A stretch of DNA of 64,000 nucleotides from Salinarchaeum laminariae. Lineage in GTDB: Archaea > Halobacteriota > Halobacteria > Halobacteriales > Salinarchaeaceae. Positions 8,872 through 17,024 of the stretch are shown here, in pieces. Both the position numbers and the translations under genes were made by a program. Position 1 is the stretch's first letter, and every line of letters begins with the position of its first letter. The notes beneath the pieces were generated by a model. That model did no database searches and was not told the DNA's origin. It was given only the letters and a program-made list of their open reading frames with translations. The DNA is taken from contig NZ_CP096270.1 of the NCBI RefSeq assembly GCF_023204835.1, forward strand, positions 434,001 through 498,000, given 5' to 3'.

Positions 8872-9063
8872 GCCACCGACTTCGGAGCGCCGGATGTTAA
8901 ACAGTCACCATCCGGCGGGCCACGCCACCGCGATTTTCGGGGCCCCGCCATCCCGCAACGAACCGCGACCGCCACCGCTCGACGCTCCGTGACGCCGTCC
9001 ACAGGGGTTTCGCGTCCGATCGGCCATCCACCGGAGCGCAGCCCCGTCAAAAATCAACAGGGC

Positions 9064-9181
9064 GGGACTGGAAGGGGCCGACCGCTCGCCGTCGCTGGCG
9101 ACGCAAGCACTGGAACGAGGGAGCGAAGCGACCGAGTGAAGCGCACAGCGAGTCAGCGACGGCGAGCGGGAGGGGGCTTCC
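9064..9181 (+). repeat. Structured interspersed repeat, copy 1
   Basis: Begins GGGACTGGAAGGGGCCGA and ends GAGGGGGCTTCC. Between them CCGCTCGCCGTCGCTG (starting 9080) is perfectly complementary to CAGCGACGGCGAGCGG near the right end, a 16-bp stem with about 60 bases between the arms. The tail after CTTCC reads CGAGCGGTTTGCGG, shared in outline with the other copies. No protein is supported inside it. It fills most of the 375-base gap between crtD and the CsaA-like gene. Confidence 0.88.
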
Positions 9182-9246
9182 GAGCGGTTTGCGGTTTCAG
9201 CGGTAGCGAGAACGGAGCCGGCAGAAACGAGCAACAGACCAGCCGA

Positions 9247-9570
9247 TCAGTACAGTTCGCCGCCGAGTGGAACGGCCGAGTCCGGAGCCACGAGCACGGG
9301 GTTCCCATCCTCGTCCGGAACCCCGATAGTCAACGCCTCCGAGGTGAAGTCAGCGATCTGCACGGTCCCGAGATTCGTCGCACAGAGCACCTGTCGACCG
9401 GGAAGTTCGTCGATCTCGTAGTTGAACCCCAGCTGTGCCGCGGAGTGCACGATCTCCTCGCCGAGGTTGATCTCGAGTTTCACCAGCGCCTCGGTCCGGG
9501 CTTCCTCGAAGGGCTCGGCGTCGACGATCTCGCCGACCTGGAACGTCGTGTCGAAGGGGCCGTCGCTCAT
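9247..9570 (-). CDS. CsaA-like tRNA-binding-domain protein
   Basis: A 107-residue OB-fold protein. The pattern VGEIVDAEPFEEAR near the N terminus, then GRQVLCATNLGTVQIADF and LTIGVPDEDGNPVL, follows the CsaA/EMAP-II-type tRNA-binding domain that also ends bacterial methionyl-tRNA synthetases. CsaA has been described as an export-related chaperone; stand-alone copies in archaea have no settled role. A longer open frame to 9984 exists, but it runs antisense to nothing recognisable and overlaps the PAC2 gene, so ATG 9570 is chosen. It follows the PAC2 gene by 58 bases on the same strand. Confidence 0.82.
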   Translation of the reverse strand: MSDGPFDTTFQVGEIVDAEPFEEARTEALVKLEINLGEEIVHSAAQLGFNYEIDELPGRQVLCATNLGTVQIADFTSEALTIGVPDEDGNPVLVAPDSAVPLGGELY

Positions 9571-9628
9571 GGAGGTGCTGATGGCACGTGCGGTGAAAAC
9601 TGTACGCCTCCCAGCCGCTCGATCCGAC

Positions 9629-10390
9629 TCAGCCGATGTAGCGCAGATCGTCGTCGGTCGCCGCGGGCGCCTGCTGTTGTTGCTCCATCTCGCGGATCTT
9701 GCCGACGACCTCCTCCATCTCCTCGGCGCGATCCTCCAGATCCTCGTCGTCGACCTCGATCTCGAGGACTTCTTCGAGCACCTCCAGCACTGCCTGTGCG
9801 GACTTGGGATCGACGAGATAGCCCGAGGTCTCGCCCATGAGACAGGCGGCGTCGAGACCGCGGCGGGCGCCCATCCCGAGCAGGAGGCCGCTGACGCCGA
9901 CGATGCCGCCGGCGGGCTCGTCCTCGCGGAACTCGACGCCGTATCCTTCCAGGGTCTCGACGATCTCGTCGCTGCTGGCAGCACCGAGGACGTCGTACTC
10001 CTCGATCAGTTCACCCGTGGGGACACCACCGAGCGCGTAGACCTCGCTCACGTCGAACTCCGCAGCGAGGTCGAGGATTGCGTCGGTGAGGTGGTAGTGG
10101 CCCTCGTTGCTCTGGGCCTGGTGATCGCCGGTGAGCAAGAGGAGGTCACGCCCCTCCGTGGAGACGGCGTGGAACTCCGCCGCCGCGAGGCTCGCGACGC
10201 CGTCGTCGGCGACGGTGACCTGCGGCGGGAAATGCTCGGAGTGGATCCGGCAGACCGTCTCTGCGTCGAGCTCCTCGACGAGATGCTCGGCCGTCAGCTT
10301 GCCGACGTGCCCGACGCCGGGCAGCCCTTCCACCAGCACCGCATCCTCGAGGTCGACCTCTGCGGGTCGCTCGATCTCGAACTCGTCCAT
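9629..10390 (-). CDS. PAC2-family (proteasome assembly chaperone-like) protein
   Basis: A 253-residue cytoplasmic protein. It opens MDEFEIERPAEV and continues LVEGLPGVGHVGKLTAEHL, the PAC2-family start, with ALGGVPTGEL and GVSGLLLGMGARRGL further on. Archaeal PAC2 proteins are related to proteasome assembly chaperones, with PbaB as the studied example. The last about 60 residues form an acidic, probably coiled-coil tail ending in Gln repeats (EMEQQQQAP). The neighbouring mptD lies 113 bases upstream on the same strand and the CsaA-like gene follows. Confidence 0.87.
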   Translation of the reverse strand: MDEFEIERPAEVDLEDAVLVEGLPGVGHVGKLTAEHLVEELDAETVCRIHSEHFPPQVTVADDGVASLAAAEFHAVSTEGRDLLLLTGDHQAQSNEGHYHLTDAILDLAAEFDVSEVYALGGVPTGELIEEYDVLGAASSDEIVETLEGYGVEFREDEPAGGIVGVSGLLLGMGARRGLDAACLMGETSGYLVDPKSAQAVLEVLEEVLEIEVDDEDLEDRAEEMEEVVGKIREMEQQQQAPAATDDDLRYIG

Positions 10391-10503
10391 GCCCAAATCG
10401 GAGGGATCACGGCGTATCAACGCGTCGGTCGCGGGACAGGTCTGGGGGCTAGAACGGCCCGTTCGGGTGCGGTCGATTCCGCCGAACCGTTCGAACGAGC
10501 CGG

Positions 10504-10929
10504 TTACTCCCGCTGGACGTCCGCCAGCGACATCAGCGGGTAATCGCCTGCCGTCGCCATCTCGGCGCGGACGGCGACCCCCTCGCGCTCGATTTCGATG
10601 GTCGCGTCGAACAGCGTGCCGGTCAGTTCGGTGTAGTCGGCCTCGTCGGTGGCATCGCCAGCCGCGGATTCGGCGTCGGAACTGGAATCGGTCGGGGACT
10701 CCTCGTCGAGCGGATCCAGACCCGCGATTGCGCGCTCGATCCGGTCCTCGTGGGGGTGGACCTCGACGTTGGTGCAGAACGGCTGGTTCTCGATCGACTC
10801 CGCCATCGCCGTCGCGAGGCTGTCGGCGCTGTCGGGGGAGACCGGGGTGCCAGCGAACTGGTGGTAGAGCGCGCCGAACTTGATGCCGGCCTCGAAGGCG
10901 GCCTGCTCGGCGTCCGTGGGCTCGGGCAT
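10504..10929 (-). CDS. mptD: Archaeal dihydroneopterin aldolase (MptD family)
   Basis: A 141-residue protein. The N-terminal signature AFEAGIKFGALYHQFAGTPV is typical of the archaeal MptD aldolase, which splits dihydroneopterin to 6-hydroxymethyl-dihydropterin and glycolaldehyde in pterin cofactor synthesis. The C-terminal half ends with the family segment YTELTGTLFDATIEIEREG. Between them, about residues 75-100, is an acidic Ser/Asp/Ala-rich insert not expected in methanogen MptD, which makes the protein a little longer. Start ATG 10929 follows from the family N terminus. Confidence 0.85.
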   Translation of the reverse strand: MPEPTDAEQAAFEAGIKFGALYHQFAGTPVSPDSADSLATAMAESIENQPFCTNVEVHPHEDRIERAIAGLDPLDEESPTDSSSDAESAAGDATDEADYTELTGTLFDATIEIEREGVAVRAEMATAGDYPLMSLADVQRE

Positions 10930-11038
10930 GGAATTGCGTGGGTCCGCCTGTGGCAAGTGCGTGCCGGTCGAACGGATCAGATTGACGGGGAGAGAAATTG
11001 CTCGTGAGCGTGGGAATTGCTTGCACCGAGAACCGCCA

Positions 11039-11151
11039 GGAAGCCCCCTCCCGCTCGACCGTCCGCGACTCGCTGTGCGCTTCCCTCGCTTCGCTCGGTC
11101 CAGTGCTTGCGTCGTCGAGGACGGATCGACCGGTCGGCCCCTTCCAGTCCC
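11039..11151 (-). repeat. Structured interspersed repeat, copy 2
   Basis: Same element on the minus strand: begins GGGACTGGAAGGGGCCGA (at 11151) and ends GAGGGGGCTTCC (at 11039). Arms CCGGTCGATCCGTCC and GGACGGTCGAGCGG pair with one mismatch and one bulge. The conserved AAGCAC lies in the loop. The tail TGGCGGTTCTCGG continues to about 11023, followed by AGCAATTCC near 11012, also found after copy 4. Confidence 0.85.
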
Positions 11152-11276
11152 ACCCTGCCTGGGTGTCCCAGGAGCGAGGAGCTGTGGATCGCCCAACGGA
11201 GCTCTGCGGTAGGGGTTCACCAGGCACGCTCGGTGGACATCCCCTCGTGCTACACTCCCCGGAAGCACGCTTGGGC

Positions 11277-11391
11277 GGGACTTCGGAAGGGGCCGACCGG
11301 TCGACCCGGCCCCGGCGACGAAAGCACCGCAGCGAACGGAGTGAGCGAGGAGCGAAGCGAGCCGCGGCCGGTCGAGCGGGAGGGGGCTTCC
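11277..11391 (+). repeat. Structured interspersed repeat, copy 3
   Basis: Plus-strand copy facing away from copy 2, 125 bases on. Start GGGACTTCGGAAGGGGCCGA, end GAGGGGGCTTCC. Arms CCGGTCGACCCGGCC and GGCCGGTCGAGCGG pair with one mismatch and one bulge. Compared with copy 2 the inner pairs read CCGGCC/GGCCGG instead of CCGTCC/GGACGG, a compensatory change. The spacer 11152-11276 contains GTGGATCGCCCAACGGAGC, which resembles the spacer of the 55.7 kb pair and the flank of copy 4. Confidence 0.87.
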
Positions 11392-11510
11392 GTAGGCAGT
11401 CGCGGTGACTGTCGGCCTCGCGCGATACACCGGGATTTCATTCCCACGTCAATCAGCTCCCGATCGTCGTTTACCCACTCGCTCACACACCACCGCTCGA
11501 AGCGTAACCC

Positions 11511-11518
11511 CCTTATCG
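11511..11518 (+). promoter_or_regulatory. TATA-like box of azf
   Basis: CCTTATCG, 27 bases before ATG 11545, supporting this start over the longer open frame that begins within repeat copy 2. Confidence 0.45.
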
Positions 11519-11544
11519 GGCCCATCCGTGGCTCCGGTCGAGCG

Positions 11545-12318
11545 ATGGACGAACCGGTCGTACTGACGGGGGCAGGAGGTCGCGTCGGAACCGCGATACT
11601 CGAAGGGATCGGCGAGGCGTACGACTGGCGGCTGTTCTATCACAGCCACCCCGACGAGGTGCTCGTCGACGGCGAGGTCATCGTCGGCGACGTCACCGAG
11701 GAGGAGAAGGTCCGCGAACTCGTCGAGGGCGCCGGCGCGGTGATCCACCTGGCGGGCGACCCGCGACCGGAAGCGCCCTGGGACAGCGTCCTCGACAACA
11801 ACATCCACGGGACGAAGGTCATCATGGAGGCCGCCGCGGAGGCCGGCGTCGAGAAGGTCGCCTACGCCTCCTCGAACCACGCCGTCGGCGCCTTCGAGAC
11901 CGACGAGCGCACGCCAGAGATGTACCGCCCCGAGGACGAGTTCCGCCTCGACGGCTCGGAGTTCCCGCGCCCCTCGAATCTCTACGGCGTCTCGAAGGCC
12001 ACCGGCGAAGTGCTGGGCCGCTACTACTACGACCACTCCGAGATGGACGTCGTCTCGGTGCGGATCGGCAATCTCACGCGGGGCCATCCCCCGAAGGAGT
12101 ACGAGCGCGGCCAGGCGATGTGGCTCTCCTACCGCGACTGCGCGCACCTCTTCGATCGCTGCCTCCAGGCCGACTACGAGCACGCGATCGTCTACGGCAT
12201 CTCCGACAACGAGCGCAAGTACTACTCGCTGGAGAGCGCCCGTGAGGTGCTGGGGTACGACCCCCAGGACGACTCGGCGGAGTTCACGTTCGAGGGCGAG
12301 CCGAAAGACGCTCAGTAG
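11545..12318 (+). CDS. azf: NAD-dependent glucose-6-phosphate dehydrogenase, short-chain type (Azf)
   Basis: A 257-residue extended short-chain dehydrogenase. The NAD site is LTGAGGRVGTAIL (residues 7-19) and the catalytic YxxxK is in NLYGVSKATGE (about residue 150). Segments such as LAGDPRPEAPWDSVL, RGQAMWLSYRDCAHLF and VYGISDNERKYYS match the Haloferax volcanii Azf enzyme as I remember it. Azf replaces the classical Zwf and feeds the oxidative pentose phosphate pathway in haloarchaea. Uronate or arabinose dehydrogenases of the same family are the alternatives. Confidence 0.88.
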   Translation: MDEPVVLTGAGGRVGTAILEGIGEAYDWRLFYHSHPDEVLVDGEVIVGDVTEEEKVRELVEGAGAVIHLAGDPRPEAPWDSVLDNNIHGTKVIMEAAAEAGVEKVAYASSNHAVGAFETDERTPEMYRPEDEFRLDGSEFPRPSNLYGVSKATGEVLGRYYYDHSEMDVVSVRIGNLTRGHPPKEYERGQAMWLSYRDCAHLFDRCLQADYEHAIVYGISDNERKYYSLESAREVLGYDPQDDSAEFTFEGEPKDAQ

Positions 12319-12370
12319 ACTGCAGCCGTCCGGCGTTTTCTCGGCAACCGAAGCGAATCTCGAAGTAGGC

Positions 12371-12532
12371 TCACCCGCCCAGCGTCATCACGTTCCAGGT
12401 CTTGGTCGCGGCGTACGCGCCGATCGGGAAGAAGATAATGCTCAGCATCAAGATCAGCGACGCCGCGAACCAGAGCGCGGCCAGCCACCACCCGATCAAC
12501 ATGAACCAGACGATGCGGATGAGGACGTTCAC
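12371..12532 (-). CDS. Small YccF-like membrane protein (53 aa)
   Basis: A short gene that starts at GTG 12532 (VNVLIRIVWFMLIGWW) and stops at TGA 12371. The protein is almost entirely hydrophobic, with two membrane segments and an IIFFPIGAYAATKTWN turn between them and the end. The pattern of WF.LIGWW followed by FPIGA resembles the YccF inner-membrane domain. Function is unknown. It converges on azf, 52 bases from that stop codon. Confidence 0.72.
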   Translation of the reverse strand: MNVLIRIVWFMLIGWWLAALWFAASLILMLSIIFFPIGAYAATKTWNVMTLGG

Positions 12533-12637
12533 GGTCGGTCAGAGGGCCGCGGCGCAGTTGGCGCTTGCTACCGATTCGAAGCACGATGGTGACGACGTTG
12601 GCCATCGACACGGCTCCCCCCGGGACCGCCGCACCGA

Positions 12638-13042
12638 TCAGTTCTCGTCGGTCAGTTGCGGATACGCGACCTCCCACAGATGGCCGTCCGGATCCGCGAA
12701 GTACCCGGAGTACCCGCCCCAGAACGTGTCCGCTGCTGGCTTGACGAGCTCGCCGCCGGCCTCGGCCGCTTCCTCCAGCACGTCGTCCACTGCAGCCTTC
12801 GTTTCGACGTTGTGCGCGATCGTCACGCCGGCGAAGCCCGAGCCGTCGTCGGGGACGATGGCGTCCTCCGCGAGCAGCTCGCGAGGATAGAGCGAGAGCC
12901 AGGTGCCCTCCAGTTCGAAGAAGGCGACGTCGGCGTCGGGCTCGCGGTCCTGCATCGGCAGTCCGAGCCCGTCGCGGTAGAACCGGATCGATTCCTCGAG
13001 GTCCGTGACGCCGAGCGTGACCAGCGAGATGGAGGGATCCAT
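12638..13042 (-). CDS. VOC superfamily (glyoxalase/bleomycin resistance-like) protein
   Basis: A 134-residue protein with two beta-alpha-beta-beta-beta modules. The first opens LVTLGVTDLEESIRFYRDGL, the second carries a WGGYSGYFADPDGHLWEVAY end. Metal-binding positions of the fold, such as the Glu in the final HLWEVAY, are kept. The family covers glyoxalase, dioxygenases and antibiotic-binding proteins, so the substrate cannot be assigned. ATG 13042 is chosen because the longer open frame adds a non-conserved basic extension. Confidence 0.85.
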   Translation of the reverse strand: MDPSISLVTLGVTDLEESIRFYRDGLGLPMQDREPDADVAFFELEGTWLSLYPRELLAEDAIVPDDGSGFAGVTIAHNVETKAAVDDVLEEAAEAGGELVKPAADTFWGGYSGYFADPDGHLWEVAYPQLTDEN

Positions 13043-13153
13043 ACGGAGCGTACGGCGCACCGATGGATAACGGTATGGCCCCTCGCGTACGAGCGGCCCG
13101 AAGTACGAACGAGAGGACTGGATTTTTTGGCGCGGCAGGAGCTGGATAGAAGC

Positions 13154-13540
13154 ATGATCCTTCCACTGCCGGAGGAGCGGGCGGCGTGGGTGGACGCCCT
13201 CGAAGCGATCTACGAGCTGCAGCTGGACCGGGAGCGGCCGGTCGCTTCCAGCGGCGAATCCGAGCACGCCTACGCCGTGGGGCTCAGCGTCGAGCGCATC
13301 GCCGGGGAGGCGGACCTCACACGCGAAGCGATACGCGACGCACTGGACGTGCTCTGCGATCTTGGGCTCGCTGCGGGGAACGTGTCGGACGACACCCTCG
13401 ACGACTTCGGACTAACTGCGGACGGGATGGCGATGGCGCACAGGGTCAAGACCGAACGGCAGCACCGACGAACCAATCAGCACCTGCTGGGCATCTCGGT
13501 ACACTTGCTATTGGTACTGACGTTCGCTATCGCCCTCTAG
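13154..13540 (+). CDS. Predicted winged-helix protein with a C-terminal membrane segment
   Basis: A 128-residue protein of unknown function. Residues about 40-80 (LSVERIAGEADLTREAIRD followed by ALDVLCDLGLAA) resemble a winged helix-turn-helix with its recognition helix. The last 20 residues (HLLGISVHLLLVLTFAIAL) form one membrane segment, so the domain would be held at the cytoplasmic face. Its stop codon TAG (13538-13540) overlaps the stop of the convergent DUF309 gene. Confidence 0.68.
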   Translation: MILPLPEERAAWVDALEAIYELQLDRERPVASSGESEHAYAVGLSVERIAGEADLTREAIRDALDVLCDLGLAAGNVSDDTLDDFGLTADGMAMAHRVKTERQHRRTNQHLLGISVHLLLVLTFAIAL

Positions 13541-14154
13541 CTCCCCTCGAACAGCCCCTCGACGTCCCGGTCCCGCGCCTCCTCCCGCTCAAGGTGCTCC
13601 GCCAGCCGCTGGAGGACGATCCCCCGCGAGGCACCCGACGTGACGAGATCCGCCAGCAGCGCCCGGAACCGGCCCTCGTTCTCGGTAGTCCCCTCCGCGA
13701 GCCGCTCCGCAGCCCGCTCGCACACCGACACCTCGAAGCCGTAGTCTTCCGCGACCGTCGCCGCCGCGATCCCCAGTTCCGCCGCCGACAGCTCGCCGAC
13801 CGAAATCACGTCGCCGTCGATCGCCAGCGGCCAGGCCGGAGCGCGTTCGATCCGCTCGGGATCGGCGGCGAGCAGGCCGAGGTACTCCCGCGCTCTCGCG
13901 ACGTCGACGCCGCGGTAGTCCGCGGGAACCTCGGCGAGGTAGGCCGATCCGCTCTCGGCCAGCCCCACCGCGCCGGCCCAGTTCCGGTTCGTCGCGTGGT
14001 GGACGGCCGCGGTGTACTGGATCAGTCCGTGGAGCAGCCGCTCGTCGGCGGTGCCCGTCTCGAGGTCGAGCCAGTGGGCCTCCCAGGCGTCGTGGGCGGC
14101 GTGGTACTCGCCGGCGTTGTAGACGGCGAGGCCGGCGCGGAGGCGCTGGTCCAT
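13537..14154 (-). CDS. DUF309 domain protein
   Basis: A 205-residue protein. The signature of DUF309, YHAAHDAWEAHWLDLE, sits at residues 17-32, followed by LLHGLIQYTAAVHHA. The N-terminal domain is all-helical. The C-terminal half is helical and not assigned. No function is known for the family in archaea. ATG 14154 gives the family-like start MDQRLRAGLAVYNAGE. It converges with the 13154 gene and the two stop codons overlap by three of four bases. Confidence 0.83.
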   Translation of the reverse strand: MDQRLRAGLAVYNAGEYHAAHDAWEAHWLDLETGTADERLLHGLIQYTAAVHHATNRNWAGAVGLAESGSAYLAEVPADYRGVDVARAREYLGLLAADPERIERAPAWPLAIDGDVISVGELSAAELGIAAATVAEDYGFEVSVCERAAERLAEGTTENEGRFRALLADLVTSGASRGIVLQRLAEHLEREEARDRDVEGLFEGS

Positions 14155-14211
14155 ACTCGCACTCTGCGGGGCCGCGACCAAAAGGAATCGTCTCTCGGCG
14201 GATCGTCGCGA

Positions 14212-14460
14212 CTACAGGTGCGGCATCGCCGCGATCGCCGCCCCGATCGCGAGGACGACGACGCCGGCCAGCCGGACGACCCAGTGGGTCCAGTCGGGGA
14301 GCTCGTGGATCCGATCGCCCTCGCCCCACTCGCCGTGGCGGCCAGAAGTCGGATCGAACATGAACCACTGGAGGCGGAGGACGGCCTCGGGCTTGAGGAG
14401 GAGCGCGAGGCCGAGGAATGCGGCGAGCGCGATCGCGAGATACTCGCGGATCGTGTACAT
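14212..14460 (-). CDS. Small membrane protein (82 aa), unknown
   Basis: Two predicted membrane segments, residues about 6-22 (LAIALAAFLGLALLL) and 60-80 (VVRLAGVVVLAIGAAIA), joined by a loop with WFMFDPTSGRHGEW. I do not recognise the family. It lies on the same strand between the alpha/beta hydrolase and DUF309 genes, with gaps of 82 and 57 bases. Confidence 0.65.
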   Translation of the reverse strand: MYTIREYLAIALAAFLGLALLLKPEAVLRLQWFMFDPTSGRHGEWGEGDRIHELPDWTHWVVRLAGVVVLAIGAAIAAMPHL

Positions 14461-14542
14461 AGACGGAGGCAGTCACTCGGGGTCCAAAAAGCTACCCGAG
14501 CACCTCGCTCGGGACGCCAGACCATCGCCGGTACACGAGCTC

Positions 14543-15325
14543 CTACAGATCCAGGTCGCCGGTGAACCGACCCAGCGCGGAGTTGAACGCGTCGGGCTGT
14601 TCGAGCATCGCCATGTGTGCGGCGTCGTCGACGATCGCGAGCGCGGCGTCGGGTAGCTCGCTCGCCAGGAACTCGTGATAGCGCGGCGGCGTAAGCTGGT
14701 CATTCTCGCCGACGATTGCGAGCGTGGGCACGTCGATCTCGCCGAGGCGATCCCGCACGTCGAACGCGTGGCAGGTCAGGAAATCGCGCTCGGTGACCGC
14801 GCGGCCCGTCTCGCGCATGACTGACTCCGAGGCCTCGACGAGTTCTGGATCGGGATCCGCGAACAGCCGGCCGGGGGCGTGGAGAAACTCGATCGCGCGA
14901 TCGAAGTCGTCGGCGAGCCACTCGCGAAGCGACTCCAGAACGGCGAGGCGGGCGCCGGTGCCCGCGAGCACGAGGCCGTCGAGTGAGAGCTCGTCGGTGC
15001 GCTCGAGGGCGACGTGGAGTGCAACGGCGCCACCGAGGGAGTTGCCCGCGACGATGCTGGCGTCCGTCGCCTCGGCGACGGCGACGACGTCGTCCGCGTA
15101 GGCGGCGAGGGTTTCGTAGCCCGAATCAGCGTCGACGTCGTCCGATTCGCCGTGCCCGCTGAGATCGAGCGCGACGACCGGCCGATCGTCGGCGAGCCGG
15201 AACTGGGACCGCCAGATGGCGTGGCAGCCGCCGCTACCGTGGACGAGCAGGACCGGCGACTCGGAGCCGCCGTGGTCGGAGAGTCGGTAGGCCGTGGACC
15301 GACCCTGGTGGCGAACCGTTTGCAT
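14543..15325 (-). CDS. Alpha/beta hydrolase
   Basis: A 260-residue alpha/beta-hydrolase-fold protein. The oxyanion segment is LLVHGSGG (residues about 27-34), the nucleophile elbow is GNSLGG (about 95-100), and the acid and His are in VGENDQLTPP and DDAAHMAMLE near the C terminus, so the triad is complete. Substrate is unknown; esterase or related hydrolase is likely. ATG 15325 starts the conserved MQTVRHQGRS N terminus; the open frame further upstream is a purine/pyrimidine-biased stretch. Confidence 0.88.
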   Translation of the reverse strand: MQTVRHQGRSTAYRLSDHGGSESPVLLVHGSGGCHAIWRSQFRLADDRPVVALDLSGHGESDDVDADSGYETLAAYADDVVAVAEATDASIVAGNSLGGAVALHVALERTDELSLDGLVLAGTGARLAVLESLREWLADDFDRAIEFLHAPGRLFADPDPELVEASESVMRETGRAVTERDFLTCHAFDVRDRLGEIDVPTLAIVGENDQLTPPRYHEFLASELPDAALAIVDDAAHMAMLEQPDAFNSALGRFTGDLDL

Positions 15326-15801
15326 ACTCGAACAGTAGGGGCCCGCCGGGATAAATCGATCCACGTACGGACAGGCTCGTGAGGCCGACCGGCCTGGCGG
15401 AGATCGCGGGAGAGTGTGTAAGAGAGGCAGGGGTGAAAGGAGCGGATGAGAGAGAATGCGAAAGGAGTGGAAGGAGGGGGTAGGAGGGGACGAGTGAGGA
15501 GGAGGGAGGATATGAGAGAAGAAGACGGCGCAGCACAGCACGGATCGACGGAGCCTCGCCAGCGGACAACGAGAACAGCGATCGAAGAGAGTCCACGCCC
15601 CACGCTTCGAGCGACGAGACGAGACGAGACGTCAGGTGCAGCGGACTATTTCGTTCATCCAAGCTGGCCATACTGGCTTCGATTCGACCACAGTCGGTGA
15701 CTGAAGATGTGTAAGATATGTTTTGCTTAGTCGCATTTGAGCGACCGTTCCTCACACGTATCAGAATATAACAAAGACGTGTACGCACAAACTGCTGGAG
15801 T
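15326..15801. other. Intergenic stretch with a purine-rich tract
   Basis: Between the divergent hydrolase and DUF4397 genes. About 15413-15535 is strongly purine-rich on the plus strand (GAGAG, GGAGG and GTGAGGAGG-type words), the rest is unremarkable. From 15700 to 15800 the sequence is A+T-richer than anywhere nearby, which fits a promoter region for the + strand gene. No gene is supported here. Confidence 0.5.
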
Positions 15802-16698
15802 GTGTTGTCTTCGAGACCAAACACGGTGACCGTGGTACTGCTCGCGATCGCGCTGGTCGGTGCTGCCCTGGCGGTGGGCGGCGTCGCTGCGATCGACGCC
15901 CAGGACGATGGCGAGATGCAGAACCAGACCGACAGCGCGAACGAGACAGATCTACAGCAATCGGCTTACGTCAGGGCGGTTCACGCCTCGCCGGATGCGC
16001 CGGCAGTCGACGTGTTGGTGAATAACGAGACGGTGTTGTCGAACGTCTCCTTCGGTGACGTCAGCGAGTACCTGACCGTGGAGGCGGGCACCTACAACGT
16101 CACGATCGCCGCGGCCGACGACCCCGATACCGTCGTGTTCGACGATGCCGTCACCTTCGAACCCCGCTCGGTGACGTCGCTCGCCGCCAGCGGCGAGATC
16201 AGCGAGGACGCCGACACGACGTTCGAGCCGGTGCTCTTCGAGGACTCGGCGTTCACGCCCGCGGAGAATGAAAGCGCCATCAGCATCGCGCACCTCGCGC
16301 CCGACGCGCCCGCCGTGGACGTGACCGCCGGGAACGGGAGCGTCGTGCTCGCGGACGACGTGACCTTCCAGAACGCCTCCGACTACGTGACCGTCCCCGC
16401 GGGGAACTACACGGCCGAGATCAGGGCGGCGACGGAGGACAACAACGGCTCGATCGTCACCACCGTCGACGTGTCCCTCCACGGTGAGACCGCGTACACG
16501 GCGTGGGCCGTCGGCTACCTGAACCCCGACGAGGCGCCCGCCGATACGCCGTTCGAGGTGCTGCTGACGGAGGACGCCACGATGACCCTCCAGCTGCCAT
16601 CCGACGACATGGGCGAGATGGAAGACGGTGAGGAGGACGAAGCGGAGAACGGAGAGAGCCAGGAGGACGAGGAGAGTCAAGACACCGAGGAGGAATGA
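15802..16698 (+). CDS. Secreted DUF4397 protein, two domains
   Basis: A 298-residue exported protein starting at GTG 15802. Residues about 8-33 form a signal segment. Two DUF4397 domains follow: YVRAVHASPDAPAVDVLVNN (from about residue 55) and ISIAHLAPDAPAVDVTAGN (from about 162). The tail is a long acidic run rich in Glu and Asp. Several NxT/NxS sites (NQT, NET, NVS) suggest S-layer-type N-glycosylation. DUF4397 proteins are cell-surface or secreted, with no known activity. Confidence 0.82.
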   Translation: MLSSRPNTVTVVLLAIALVGAALAVGGVAAIDAQDDGEMQNQTDSANETDLQQSAYVRAVHASPDAPAVDVLVNNETVLSNVSFGDVSEYLTVEAGTYNVTIAAADDPDTVVFDDAVTFEPRSVTSLAASGEISEDADTTFEPVLFEDSAFTPAENESAISIAHLAPDAPAVDVTAGNGSVVLADDVTFQNASDYVTVPAGNYTAEIRAATEDNNGSIVTTVDVSLHGETAYTAWAVGYLNPDEAPADTPFEVLLTEDATMTLQLPSDDMGEMEDGEEDEAENGESQEDEESQDTEEE

Positions 16699-17024
16699 CG
16701 CCAGCGATCGACGCAATCGACCGGTCGTAGCGGCCCCGAGAACTCATTTTTCGGTCGTTCGCCAGGAGAGTGCGACGAGTGGCGGAACGCGGATCGCCGG
16801 TACTGCACTCCGTGAGGCGACGGGCTGCTCGGACAGGAGCGACCGTACGATCCGGCACTCAAGAGGGGAAGCTCGACGGAACGCTCACTCGCAATCGCCG
16901 CGGCAGAACTCCGTGAACTACAAATCCACCGCAAACCAAGGACAAGCCGTGGAATCGGTCGCCATACCCGGATTAGTTCAGCGACAACTTTAAATACTAA
17001 TCGCACTTACGTAGGGTTAGTCGA
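16699..17024. other. Intergenic stretch before DUF7127-cdc48
   Basis: A T-run after the DUF4397 stop (CATTTTTCGG near 16747) may end that transcript. The only other recognisable signal is the strong promoter at 16989. I see no gene in it. Confidence 0.5.
16989..16996 (+). promoter_or_regulatory. Strong TATA box of DUF7127-cdc48
   Basis: TTTAAATA, 29 bases before ATG 17025, in an A+T-rich island. It is the clearest archaeal TATA box in the window and fits a highly expressed leaderless transcript. Confidence 0.75.

Noticed and set aside
7201..9840. An 879-codon open frame on the + strand opposite crtD and its neighbours
   Set aside because: It is antisense to well-supported genes and has no domain. 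In high-G+C coding DNA the opposite strand often lacks stop codons. The same reasoning removes long antisense frames opposite cdc48 (17057-19684), the beta-helix gene (25308-28565), the antiporter (42187-43848), the DUF1508 gene (51722-54241) and aconitase (56256-58256).
10930..11430. Proteins of the type GSPLPLDRPRL or EAPSRSTVRGSL in the repeat regions
   Set aside because: These are translations of the structured repeat in different frames. They recur at all copies only because the DNA repeats; the stem arms vary in pairs in a way that does not preserve amino acids.
11017..11544. N-terminal extension of azf through the repeat pair
   Set aside because: The frame stays open, but the extra residues are repeat-derived Ser/Arg/Pro sequence. 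A TATA-like box before ATG 11545 and the family N terminus support the short form.
16193..16260. Possible programmed frameshift in the DUF4397 gene
   Set aside because: The frame is continuous through both domains; nothing suggests slippage.
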